Shown: in pieces, positions 11,390 through 23,270 of the stretch
How the letters are laid out: the number at the start of each line of letters is the position of its first letter
How positions within the stretch are numbered: the stretch's first letter is position 1
Source of the DNA: Oehlia diaphana
Lineage: Eukaryota > Glomeromycota > Glomeromycetes > Glomerales > Glomeraceae
Reading direction: 5' to 3'
NCBI GenBank assembly: GCA_003833135.1
Contig: QZLH01000331.1
Location: forward strand, 17,933-81,932
Length of the DNA: 64,000 nucleotides
Position numbers and translations under genes: made by a program
Notes under the pieces: generated by a model
Told to the model about the DNA's origin: nothing
Database searches by the model: none
The model's input: the letters and a program-made list of their open reading frames with translations, nothing else

Positions 11390-13951
11390 TTAAGATCTAA
11401 CTAAAATATGAATAATAAATAAATAATTTAAATTATTAGAATACAAAACTTAATTAGTTGCGGAGCCCCACTTTGATTTACCCAATAAGAACTATAAACT
11501 TACTATATAAATCATCATCATCATCATCATCACAATCACTACCACCACCATCATCAGCATCTATATTTAGGTATTAATATTAGCTGATATAAAAAACAAC
11601 AATGTAATTTGCAAGTAGTACATACCTTCAATTAATTCAATTTTTTTACCCGAATTAACTCCAAAACCCATCTTTGCAAATTCTTCAAGTATTTTACTCA
11701 TAATCGGTCTTTGGTTAGGTTCTTGATCCCAACATTTTTTATAAAGCTCTTCATATTCTTTAGGGGTACCAGTAATTGGTTTTTCACGTAGTCCATTATT
11801 AATAGCATAAATAAGTGCATCTTTATCACTACGGTAATAGCCGCTATTTTTAAATGGAGGATGCCCACTGGAAATTTCCCACATTAATACACCAAAGCTA
11901 TAAATATCTGAAGCTGTAGTATGTAGGAAATTTATATTTGAAAGACGTTTAGGTTCCACGTAAGCAATAATACCGCGATCGTATATAGAGGTTTCGGATT
12001 TTTGATCTTGAATTTTTGAAATACCAAAATCTATGATCTTGGCATTATTTTCATGAATGACGATATTTTTCGAATGCTAAAATAAATGGTAATTTATTAA
12101 TTAATAATAATCATTAAATAATTAAATAACGTAAAAAATATGCTAACCAGATCTCTGTGCAAAACATTTTCTTTATGTAAGTAATTTAGTCCATCTGCGA
12201 TTTGAAATGCTAATTTTTTTTTGTCATCCCAAGTTAATTTCTTAAAATTATTCTTGAGATAATTTCGAAGATCACCACCATCGGCATATTGTGTAACAAG
12301 CAAATAATCTTTATCATCTAAAAAAAAAAAGAAAATTATTAAAGAATTAAGGATTTAAGTAAATATAATTATATATATATTAATTACCTTTACTAATGCC
12401 TAAACAACGTATAATTCTATCGCTATAATTAGGCAGATGTAGATTGATTTTCAATTCATGGATAAACGCTTCACATGTATTATATTTAATAGCGGCTGTG
12501 TTAATTAATCTTTTGTAAACGACATAGTTTCCCGTTCTGCTCCAAATTGCTTTTATAGTACGTCCAAAACCTCCTTCGCCAAGTGATACTGGATCTTTTA
12601 AATCTTTAAAAGATATGAATTCAACTTTTTCATTTTTCAAGATATCTTCAACCCATTCAGTTGCATCATCTTTAATTTCTTCTTGAATATTAATAGTAGA
12701 CTGAGTTTTATCTAATACCGACCGAATAATTGAAACAACTTCTTTCATATCTGGACGTTTATCTGGCTCATAATTCCAGCATTCTAATAAATAAATTAAT
12801 TAGTATAATAAAACCTTTAATTAAATAATGAATTAAACATTATTACCTTTATATAAATTACTATACACTATTGGAGTTCCATCAATATCATCTTCTCTCT
12901 TCCCTTGATATATTGCTGATGATAAACTTATATCATAATTTTCAGCATGAAATGGCTTACGTCCACTTGAAATTTGCCATAAAAGTGCTCCAACACTATA
13001 CACATCTGAACGCTTATCTAAATCATAATTTGCAATCTCAAGCCTTTTAGGATCCATATAGGGTATAACATCAAATAAATGTAGTGGATTACTAGTCTCA
13101 TTAGATGCTTCTGATGGTAAACCAAAGCCTGCCAATTTAATACATTTTTGATGTATAAGTATATTATTGGCATGCTATTATTTTATTAGAATAATGATGA
13201 TTAATTTCAATGTTATTTGCATAAAATAATAAATTTATAAAGATATATTAAATTATTACCAGATCACAATGGACAATACTACTATCATGTAAATATGATA
13301 CCGCACTAGCCAATTGAAAAGCTAAGCTAAGCTTATCATTCCATTTAAGTTCATTAAAATGCTTGTTTAAATAAGTATTTAATGTACCACTATCAGCATA
13401 TTCCAAAACTAAAATATGTTTATTTATTTGAGGTATGCCTGAAAAAAATGAAAATAAAGTGGTGTGAAATAAATTAATTTAGCGAGTTTTATTATCCTAC
13501 CACTGGGTTTTTAGAAAATAAAGTTTCTGATTGTACAAATTAACGTTCAAAATTTTAGTTTATTGAACGTATACCTTCTATTCTTGTAATTCCGTAAAAT
13601 CGTAAAATATTTTCATGATCGACAGCATGTAACATTTCTAACTAACAAGTAAAAAGCATCAATATAAAATTTATCGAAGTTTCAAACATAGTATATTACC
13701 TCATAGACAACTTTGTTAATAGTTTTATCGTCATTACTGAAGGATTTCAAGACGAAACAATCATCATTCACATTACCACGGACTAAATTATCTCCTCTGT
13801 CCATCGGTTTAAAATGTTTAAATTCCGAATATTTGTAACATTTAATCTTGTTTTCGTTAATAAAATTTTCTAACAGATCGTTACAGTTGATGTTTCCGAT
13901 ATTATTTTTTCCCCTGCTGTTCCACCGCTTTAATTTTTTTAGTACCAACAT
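11390..13951 (-). CDS. Tandem pseudokinase-kinase protein A3 (TKL-like), 9 exons
   Basis: Exons on the minus strand: 13951-13700, 13641-13575, 13438-13260, 13174-12847, 12783-12388, 12317-12148, 12076-11626, 11560-11504, 11400-11390; joined length 636 residues. Domain 1 has a different defect from A1 and A2: the catalytic-loop Asp is present (His-Cys-Asp, 163-165) but DFG is Gly-Phe-Gly (182-184). Domain 2 has GEGGFG, VVYK, HRD with Asp463, and DFG at 480-482, so it is predicted active. The usual ATG-like MEP motif is Val-Glu-Pro here. Exon 8 carries a GAT triplet run coding six Asp. The gene is divergent from B2, 758 bp away. Confidence 0.85.
11510..11556 (-). repeat. Triplet repeat (GAT/GGT) inside exon 8 of A3
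   Basis: On the minus strand the run GATGATGGTGGTGGTAGT then GAT x6 codes for Asp and Gly. It lies in a tail exon that is 45 nt in A1 and A2 and 57 nt here, so the microsatellite has lengthened the exon by four codons without breaking the frame. Confidence 0.75.
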
Positions 13952-14709
13952 CTTTTAAGATTTCGAATTCATTTTAGTTATAAATTGAACCTTTTTTATG
14001 TTTTTTTTAACGCCATTATCCTAAATTAGGATTCATTGGAACTTAGTTATCACGTTCAGAAAGTTATCATTCAGGATATTCCTTAACTGGTATTCATTTT
14101 CATGTGTGAATTGAATTCAAAAAAAAAAATTGTTAACTTCTAAGTTTATGTGCATAATAAAAAAAAAAATAAACTAGAACAAAGCAATTCATCCAAAAAT
14201 GACAATTATTGAAAGCTTTAAAAACAATGCACAATGGCGTAAATCTGTAACTGATAAGGTTGATCTCAACCGGAGAAAATCTCCAGAATTTGTGAATTTG
14301 TGAAACTTCATTTTCAATAAAAAAAATTCAATTTTATAGAAAAAAAATTTTTTTTTTTTTATTAGTGACCCTTATTAATATTTTAGTTGACGTTAAATTT
14401 AAATATATTATAATTACCTTTGTAAAAGTAAACAAGATTTCTTATTTATTTTTATCCCAAATTTAAAAAGGAATATCACCAAAGGAACAAATTATAAATA
14501 ATTACGACGCGTTACAATTATTTAGTATGGAAATTTCCATGCGATAAAGTACCCAATGTATATATATATTAAGCATCATTTTATTTACAATAATCGTAAT
14601 ATTATCGATAATTAAACCACATCAAAAACATCATTTTTTGTACCCTGTAAAATTTGTGACTGCACAAAAAAGGCAAAAAGAAAATTTTATTACAATCAGT
14701 TAAAAGATT
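13952..14709. promoter_or_regulatory. Divergent promoter region of pair A3/B2
   Basis: This is the counterpart of 3692-4510. AACGCCATTATCCTAAATTA starts at 14009, 58 bp from the A3 start (61 bp in A1). GGTTGATCTCAACCGGAGAAA precedes 14285, matching GGTTGATCATAATCGGAGAAA near B1. Poly-A and poly-T runs fill much of the rest. Confidence 0.55.
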
Positions 14710-16820
14710 ATGGAAGAGGCTATGAAAACTATAAGGGCCGCTGGAGAAGCTATTGGTCCATATATACCCTTAATTAAAGTAGCTACAGATTTAGTTGATA
14801 AAATTATTGATATCTATAAAACGGCAGAATATAACAAAAATATTTGTGAAACTTTAGTAGGCCGAGTGAAATTAACCGAGAATGCTATCGATACATTACA
14901 ACGTAGAAAACAAAGAAATGAAGATAAACTTTATGATGATGAATATTATAAAGCTTTCAACAGATTAATTTATATTTTAAAAGAAATTAAAGAATTTGCT
15001 GCGGATATAACAAATATTCATGGTTTTAGAAAATATACAAAAGCATATTCTGTTAAAGAAAAATTCCAAAAACTCACAAATGATTATGATGTTATAATGA
15101 AAGATTTACAATTTACTATGGCAATTACTAATGAGGATCAAAAAAAAATTGACGAAGAAGCTTTAAAGGAAGACTTGGCAGAAATGTCAAAATATCTCAT
15201 AAAAATACGTACCGATATCCTTGAGAACAATGATAAAGCCGAGATTATTTCTGATATGGTAAAGCATATGATGAACCATTTAGATGATGATAAACAACCT
15301 TTGCATGACGTTAATAGAATACAACCAAAGGATTTATCATCTCCCTTACGAGAAAAATCTGATGACAAACGTGGTAAAGGTCCTAATTTTGTAATTAGGA
15401 AAATATATAAAGGACTAGAGGTAGCTTGTAAATACATTCCAAATAATGAAGAAGAAAAAATGAAAATATGTTCCAAAAAAACACAAAGACATTTTAATAT
15501 TCTAATGAAATTGTCTGAATGTAAACACATTCTTAGATTTTATGGTATTTCAATGATTGAATGTAAAAATGTTATGGCCTTTGAATGGGCTGAACTTGGG
15601 ACTTTGAGACAACTTTATTTAAAAAAACATATCTTATGGCATTACAAAGTTCGAATTGCTCTTGAAATCTGCCGTGGCCTCATATTTTTACAATGTGCTG
15701 ATATTTTGCATCACGACCTGAAATGTGAAAATATTTTAATAACGGAAAATTTAGAACCTAAAATTTACAATTTTGAGTTAGCACGTTATACTGATGGAAA
15801 TACTACTTCAACACCAATAGATCCTACCACAGCAGGAGATATAATCCCTTGGTTAGCTCCTGAAAAATTAATTGGTTCTCGTTACACAACTCAATGTGAA
15901 ATTTTCAGTTTTGGAATGTTACTTTGGGAACTCGCTTTCGAAAAGATTCCATATCAAGGTTGGGAACCAAAAAAAATTGTGAAGCACGTTACTGAAGGTC
16001 ATAGAGAAAGAATTTCTACTCCTAAAATTTGTCAAGAATATAAAAAAATTATAAATGATAGTAAGTAATTTCTTTAAGTATGTTTGAGTATTTTTATTGG
16101 AAATTTGACACAAAAATTGTACATTTAATAATACATATAGCTTGGAAACAAGAACCACAAGAACGCATTTCTTTTATGAAATTATTGGATATGTTAGAAA
16201 AGTTAAATAATTCCATTCGTATGCAAGAAAACAATTCGTCAGATATACTTTATGATAAATTTGATTTAAATGGATCAAAAGAAACGAGTGATGCCGATTT
16301 AGAATTACCAGATAAGATCATTAGTCCCGTAAAACCAGTAATCTCAATAGAAGAAGGTATACAAGCTTTTAAACATAAGGATCACAAAAAAGCATGGGAA
16401 TGTTTTAACTTTCATGCGGAGAATAATAATATAGAAGCAAAATATTGGAAAGGTCGTTATCTTTGGGAAGGATATCTTGATGATATTCAAGAACGCGAAG
16501 AAGAAGGTAAAAGATTACTTAAAGAAGCAGCTGATGAAGGAAATTCTGATGCTCAATTACGTTACGCTTTTACTTTTAAACAAATCCTTGATGATGAAGA
16601 AAATCGGCAAATATTTATGGAATATATTAAAAGAGCCGCTATTAAGGGAAATAATCCAACTGCACAATTTAATTTGGGTGACATATATTTTAAAGGAAAA
16701 TGTAATATTCCAAAAGACAAAAATGAAGGAATTAAATGGTTAAGAAAAGCTGCTTTACAAGATAATTCTAAGGCAACTAAATTATTAAACCAATATGGAG
16801 TAGATGTTTATGAAATCTGA
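14710..16820 (+). CDS. MLKL-like protein B2: helical bundle, pseudokinase, Sel1 repeats
   Basis: Exons 14710-16060 and 16141-16820 join to 676 residues; the intron has the same position and phase as in B1 and B3. Residues 1-195 are the helical bundle (shared AEYNKNIC and KLTNDYDV motifs). The kinase-like domain keeps Lys241, His-His-Asp (334-336) and Asn341 but has Asn-Phe-Glu (354-356) in place of DFG and no glycine loop, so it is a predicted pseudokinase. Sel1-like repeats fill about 515-665. The stop is TGA, which argues against TGA being read as an amino acid in this genome. It pairs head-to-head with A3. Confidence 0.8.
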
Positions 16821-17350
16821 ACATCATACAGCACGTGATATGAAGATCTTTATTTAATTTTTTTAATATATAAAAAATATAAAAAATGCAATTTATAGTA
16901 ACTCTTATAAAAATATTTATACCGGGATAGGCGGATAGCTGTTTGGTTATTTGTGGCGTTGTTACGCCATTTTTCTATTTGCGGTTATGTTTCACGTAAA
17001 TATGATGCAATATTGATTTTCTTTTAAAACTCGTATCAGGAATTTCTTTTCTTTTTTTAATGCCCTGTTTTTTTATTGTAAAAAGCATTATTTTCCTAAC
17101 TTTTTACGTAATACTTTGGTTGTGTGATTTTCCTTTTACAATTATTAAAGTTTTTTTAGAAATAATAATATTTACGTTGTGTTACATTTTGCACGTGAAT
17201 CTAAAAAAATTTACTAAATTAGACTCATTAAAAAGAAATTCAAATCTGTATGGTACGATGAAAGTGTTTGCATATTTTTGTGTTACATTATTTTCTTGAG
17301 ATAATTGTATAAAATAACGATGAGGAGGTTGAAGATAACTAAAACTAAAA
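16821..17350. other. Intergenic region upstream of the chimeric gene
   Basis: No gene is supported. A short perfect hairpin TGGCGT-TGTT-ACGCCA lies at 16954-16969. The region does not contain the CGGAGAA..TTTTCC block seen upstream of B1, B2, B3 and A2. Confidence 0.45.
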
Positions 17351-19834
17351 ATGATCCTTGCTAAGCCTATAAGAATACAAAGAAAATTCAAGAGGTTACT
17401 AAAAAGGATTTTAAAAAACAAAGAAACAAATTTATCTGAAACGGGTTGGCTAGAATCAACAAGTAAAAAATATGATTATTCAGGCTTCAAAGACATTCAA
17501 ATGATAGGAAGAGGTTCCTCCGGAGTTGTATCACGTGCTGTTCGGAAAAATAAGTTTTTTGCATTGAAAACTTTTGATAAAGATAAAACAGCTCAAATTG
17601 TTAGAGAGGTACCAATTTTTTTTTTTTGATTTTTTTTTTAATATATAACGAGTTTAACAAATGTAGTATGTATAATGATATAGTTAAAATTACACAAGCT
17701 TGTTAATCTTCACGAGAACATTCTACGGTTCTACGGATACACAAAAATAGATACTGGTATGACAAATAATTCTCCTCTGTTGTATGAAATAATTTTTTAA
17801 TTATTTATAATTTTTATAATTTTTGTAGATGCAGTTTATCAAATGAATAAATATTGTTTAGTATTAGAATATGCTGATAGTGGTACACTAAATACATATT
17901 TAAATGAGCACTTTAATGAACTTGATTGGAATGATAAATTTAGATTAGCTTTACAATTGGCAAATGCAGTGTCACATTTACATGATAATAATATTATTCA
18001 CTGTGACTTGGTAATTTTTAAATATTTTAAATTGACTTTTATTTTATGCATTTTAATATTGAAATTAATTATTTTTTTCTATTAATAGCATGCAAACAAT
18101 ATACTTATACATCAAAAAACCGTTAAACTGGCAGATTTCGGGTTATCAAAAAGAATATCTAATGAAATATCTTCTGAAGAATCTAATGAAACTAATGATA
18201 TATTTGGTGTAATACCTTATATAGACCCAAAATGTTTCAGCAACAAAAATTATGAATTAAATAAAAAATCTGATGTATATAGTGTTGGGGTTATAATGTG
18301 GCAAATTTCAAGTGGACATAAGCCATTCCGTAATAATTATTACGATATAAGATTAAGCACGGAAATATCAAATGGGTTAAGGGAAAAAACTATCAATGGC
18401 ACTCCTGTAGAATATAGTGACTTGTATAAAGGTAATTTGATGTTTTATTACCAAAGATTAGCAGATAGGTGGTGTAAGTTACTGCGTTCGGGAATGAATT
18501 ATCAACGAGGAAAAGAGCGTTACGATTCACAACATATTCGTTTTTTTTTAATGGCGGTATGATCAAATTCTCTTCGATCTTTGGATAAAGATTATGAGCA
18601 TGACTGCCTATGTCTAATTATGTATTGATTTTCTAAGCTTATTTATTATAGAATTAATTTATTGATTTATTAATTATTTATTTAGACTGCTGGAGTTATG
18701 AACCAGTTGAACGTCCGAATATTCAGGAAGTTGTTATAATTCTCGATCAACTAAAAACAAAACTTACGTATAAAAAAACTTTACTTCGTGTAAATAAGAT
18801 TGATTCAAAAGATTTAGCCAATCCTAAAATAGGAAAATCTGATGACCGACGTGGCGAATTTATAGTTAAGAAAATTTATAAGGGGCAAGAAGTAGCTTGT
18901 AAATCCATTTCAAATAACAAAGAAGAAATGAAAACGGATTCAAAATCACAAAGACTTCTTGAAATTTTAATTAAAATATCTGAATGTAAATACATTCTAA
19001 GATTTTACGGTATTTCGACAGTTGAAAATCATAATGTTATGGTTTTTGAATGGGCTGAGCTTGGAAATTTAAGGCAGCTTTATTTAGAAAAACAAATTCA
19101 ATGGCATTGTAAGGTTCGGATTGTACTTGGAATTTGTCGTGGACTTACATTTTTACAAGAGAATGGTATTTTACATAATGACCTGAAATGCAAAAATATT
19201 TTAATGGCAGAAAGTTTGGAACCCAAAATTTATAATTTCGAGTCAGTACGTTACTCTTGTGATGAGAATACTACAAATCCTGTGGCAGATAATAAATTGC
19301 ATTGGATAGCTCCTGAAATATTAACCGCTTCCCCGTACACAATTCAGAGTGAAATTTTTAGTTTTGGCATGTTATTTTGGGAACTTATTTTTGAAAAAAT
19401 TCCATATAAAGGTTGGGAAGCAGGAAAAATTAGGGACCACGTTATTAATGGTGGTAGAGAGAAATTTTTATTTGAAACCTCAACTCCTGAAATTTACAAA
19501 AAAGGGTTTAAAAAAATTATAAGTGAGAGTAAGTATTTTGTTTCAAGAATATTCATTATACGTTTTTATTGGGTAGTTTCGTGTAAATGTATTGGAAAAC
19601 ATGCATTTTAATTTAATTATTTTTTTTTAAAAAAAAAAATCTATAGCTTGGAAGAAAGAACCACAAGAACGTATTTCCTCTTTTACGAAATTGTTGGATA
19701 TGTTGGAAGATTTATATAATTCTATCCGTTGTATGTTCGACGAAAATTCACTAGGATTACTTCTCGAAAAAAACTTAGACCTGGATGATGAGTTAGAATT
19801 ACCAGACGAAGATATTTGTCTTTACAATGAATGA
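17351..19834 (+). CDS. Chimeric kinase-pseudokinase gene (A-type front, B-type back)
   Basis: Exons 17351-17608, 17684-17756, 17829-18010, 18089-18431, 18686-19528, 19647-19834 join to 628 residues. Exons 1-4 and the start of exon 5 are family A domain 1, but with an intact glycine loop (GRGSSG, 53-58), Lys73, His-Cys-Asp (168-170), Asn175 and DFG (187-189): a plausible active kinase. At about residue 320 (near 18790) the sequence switches in frame to the linker and pseudokinase of family B, with His-Asn-Asp (449-451) and Asn-Phe-Glu (469-471). The last intron is the family B intron. The helical bundle is missing and the Sel1 repeats are deleted; the frame stops at TGA, 19832-19834. Likely born by recombination between A and B copies. 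Confidence 0.8.
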
Positions 19835-19836
19835 GT

Positions 19837-19881
19837 TTATCGGAAAAGGTCTTTGAGGGAAATAATTCCGCAGCACAATTT
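19837..19881 (+). pseudogene. Sel1-repeat remnant after the chimeric gene
   Basis: Directly after the chimera's stop, in another frame, the sequence translates to LSEKVFEGNNSAAQF. This matches YLEKAANEGNNSTAQF in the Sel1 repeats of B3. Roughly 330 bp present in B3 between the linker and this motif are missing, so the repeats were lost by an internal deletion that also shifted the frame. Confidence 0.7.
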
Positions 19882-20795
19882 GTAACATATTTTTTTAAAA
19901 AAATTAAAAAAATGTAAATATTAAATAGATGTACATATTAAAACTTCATCTATAAAAATAAAAATTGTGGTAACGAAAAATCAAAGCACGATAAAATTAT
20001 AGATTATCTACTCACGTTCGGGTTTGTAATGAAAAATTATGTCGCTTGAGTCATAAAAAAAAATAATAATTAATTTAAATTAAAAGAATTATATAATAAT
20101 TGCGGCTTAAAAAAAACGCGGTTTCTTTTGCGCAGCCTTATACAATTTAGCTGGAACTAAACTTTTAAAACTGAGATTGAATATTTCATTCTAATTTCTA
20201 CCAGAATTTTAATTTCTCAAATTCGCTTATTCTAATACGGTAAATTAAGAAGTGGATATTTTGATCGGTTAATTATTAACTGGTTAATCCGATTGACCGT
20301 TCTTATTTAGATAATAATTAATGATATCAATAACAGATACAAAAGTAACAATACGGAGTTTGCAGAATAAACTACATAAAACGTGCGGTATCTTGTAATC
20401 ACATTCGACAATAATTTTAGACCGCATAGAGCTAAAAGGATAACAAATTTGTTAACCGTATAAAGAATATTAAAACGATGTAACATTTTATTGTAAAATT
20501 CTAGGAATAAATGAATGATATTTTCTCCTTGATTGTTTCTCTTTTTTTTTTTATTAAAACATTAATGTATGTTGTGATTATTATCAGCCTTTTTCAGAAT
20601 TATTTATTAACATTAGGTCTATTTCAAAAATAATTTTCCTAAATTATCAAAAAAATTCTTTACGACTCTTCCATAAAATTTATACCTGCATATTATGGAA
20701 ATGAACGGCGATTAATACGGTGATCATAATACCAGAAGTATACTCCTTCATTATGTACTAGCTGGAATTGTGTACCGTATGGAGGCAAAAATTAA

Positions 20796-20868
20796 CCTTT
20801 TTGACCCTCCCCGTGTTATTTTTTTGACCCGCATATGCTGTATTACAATATTGGAGGGTCAAAAAAGG
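20796..20868. repeat. Short inverted repeat with CTTTTTGACCC arms
   Basis: CCTTTTTGACCCTCC (20796-20810) faces GGAGGGTCAAAAAAGG (20853-20868). A shorter pair (TTTTTTGACCCG and GGGGTCAAAAAG) lies around it. It may be a small MITE relic; no target duplication was identified. Confidence 0.45.
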
Positions 20869-21749
20869 ATGTCGTACAGGGGTCAAAAAGATAATTTTTA
20901 CATACAATGATATGTATACCCCTGAAGGACACGAATTTAAATAGATAAAATCCATTCTATGTACATATGTACATTATGTACATGGAGACTGGGCGTAAAT
21001 TAAGGAGGGTGCAGATCTTTTGTAATCAGTTTTTGGTCAGGTGAGATTACGTTGAGCACATGATGGACTGTCACGGGTTTTTACTGCGGTTAGACTAGTC
21101 AAAGGTCAGAGATAATATTTCACGCATACCGGAGATACTTTTATTTACAGGAGCTGTCCTAAATAAATTGGCCGACACCAACTTGGTTTCTATTATTTGT
21201 AACTCATGTTTCCAGCGACGCTCACCCAACTTGTTGGACGCTTCGGGTACACTTGTTGAGGATTCCAAGCTGGAAGAAAGAAATTTCTGTACTTTCTAAC
21301 TTAGTCTTAGGAAATTTATTAACTCTGGTAATATAGTCACTTGAAGAATTTATTTTTATCGACCAGTGTGGGGCTTTTACCAACCAGGGGCTGGCGGTTT
21401 CGGGTTGCGACCTACGGGTTACGGTTAGAGTTGCGCTTACGTGTAAGATTTTAATCCGAGGTAATAGGAGGCAGTGGACATCTTGTGGTTGAATGAACTT
21501 GGGGTTATGTTACATTTAATTTCATTTCGTGTCTTCTTCCTAGTTTGTCCCACTGGTTAGAGTAGGTTGTTATTTGCGAGGGTAGTTAGTAGTATTTGTT
21601 CATTTTTTGACTTTTATGTAATAATCTACTTTCATTAATAAAATAAAAATAAAAATATGAACATGGAGACAGTGCTACAAATTTTTATTTTTGAGTTATT
21701 TGTATTGATGTGGTTTTAGATTGCCCAAGCTGTTCGTTCGACTTCCAAC

Positions 21750-22030
21750 CATCTACACAACTCGTACTCCAAAAAAAAACATGCTTTGAAACTATTTTCA
21801 TGAGTTTATTAGTAATTTTGCTTGCCCAGGCAAATTATTACTGTGAGATACTATATGCAAAGAAATCCACATTTAAAATATATAGTAATATATTTATCGC
21901 AATTTTATATGCTAACTGCTTCCTATTACTTGTTTTCTTTCTTGTTATCAATAATAATACCATTAATTGCCAAAAAGGATCGAGGACCGGTCTTTCGTTA
22001 TTTTTGTGAACAAATTAATTACTTGCGTAA
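21750..22030 (+). repeat. Dispersed repeat, plus-oriented copy
   Basis: This stretch is similar over about 280 bp to the reverse complement of 10880-11170. Open frames here (21710-22009 and 21822-22037) overlap in different frames and encode only hydrophobic peptides, so I treat them as part of the repeat and not as genes. Confidence 0.55.
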
Positions 22031-23052
22031 AGTTTGATGAATCATCTGTACAGTTAAAATGGTTCAAGATCAAATGTATTTTTTTGTCTGCTATGAAAAC
22101 CTTGATTTTGAATCTATTTTAAGCATATATCGTTAAATATTACTAGTAAATCACATGACCAATAAACTCGATTGATGATGGCTTACTCAAATCCTAAAGC
22201 ATCCCTAGTCTTAAGATTATCAATGACTGTTACGTGTTCTGATCTTTAATAATATACGGTAACGTAATTTCATCTGTAATTTTAGGCGTAAATTCGCGTT
22301 ATCTTGTGATAGGATGCAAATTAAACCCCAAAAATTGGATCATAAAATTATCAACGATGCAAGCTTTACAAACTTGAAATTACTAAAATTATTATAAACA
22401 TTTAATCCGTCTTGATTAGATAAATCTAACAAGCTAAGCTCAAACAATACAATTTGAAATTTGAATAATTTATTTGTTGAACAAATGACATAGATGACAT
22501 GTCACAATTGTCACGTGTTACTTTGTCATTTAAGTTATTATTTGAGTCATGTGACCTTAATGCAGGCCGAAATGTTACTTTAATTTTGGTTTACACTTTG
22601 ACAGACTTAGTAAATGACAAAATGGCGTCATTTTGAAAATTTGCACTGGTTAAACCCTTGGATTCCGTAGCTTCTACATTCGGCCGAATTTTGATACAAA
22701 TCTTTGTGTGGTACCGATTTTACGGTAAGACGAAAAGGAGTGGTGTCGAGTTAACCAAAAAGTATAGTATGGTGTGAACAATGAGCAAGATAATAATAAT
22801 ATTTTCGTGTAAAACAAGTGGAGTTAATATTTTTCTTTTGGGTAAGTAACTTTATAAGCGAAATATTATTCTATATACGCGAAAATAATATTTCTTTAAC
22901 GTGGAACGAGAAAGACTTTTTTTTGACTTTATTATCGATTATCAAATCAGTTGCAGAAGAGTTTAATAAATTATACAATATTTTACAATAGATTATTTCA
23001 CCTTTTCGTATTACTCCGATTTTAACATATGAAAAAATTCTCGTTATACAAA

Positions 23053-23270
23053 TACCGTGCTTTGCGGGCCACACCGCCACAGTACCCCTATGCACAGTAT
23101 CCTACAAAAAAGAACGCCTAGGTATTACACATGATAATACTCAATTATTAAATAAGTTTTCTACATATCTACTAATAATAAAAACTCACGCAATGGTGAG
23201 TGGTGGGTGTAAGGTCAAAACCTCTGAAATCTGTATCATACCCGGGGTACTGTGGCCCCGTTATACGGTA
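23053..23270. mobile_element. MITE-like element with TACCGT...ACGGTA ends
   Basis: The left end TACCGTG..CGGGCCACA..CACAGTACCCC and the right end, read in reverse (TACCGTATAACGGGGCCACAGTACCCC in outline), are imperfect inverted copies. The same terminal family bounds 56686-56999. There is no coding capacity. The superfamily is uncertain. Confidence 0.6.

Noticed and set aside
15138..15530. 130-residue minus-strand open frame in B2
   Set aside because: Antisense shadow of the well-supported B2 gene.
22485..22555. Cluster of TGACA/GTCAC words as a regulatory site
   Set aside because: No gene lies nearby and the words are short enough to occur by chance; only noted under the intergenic region.
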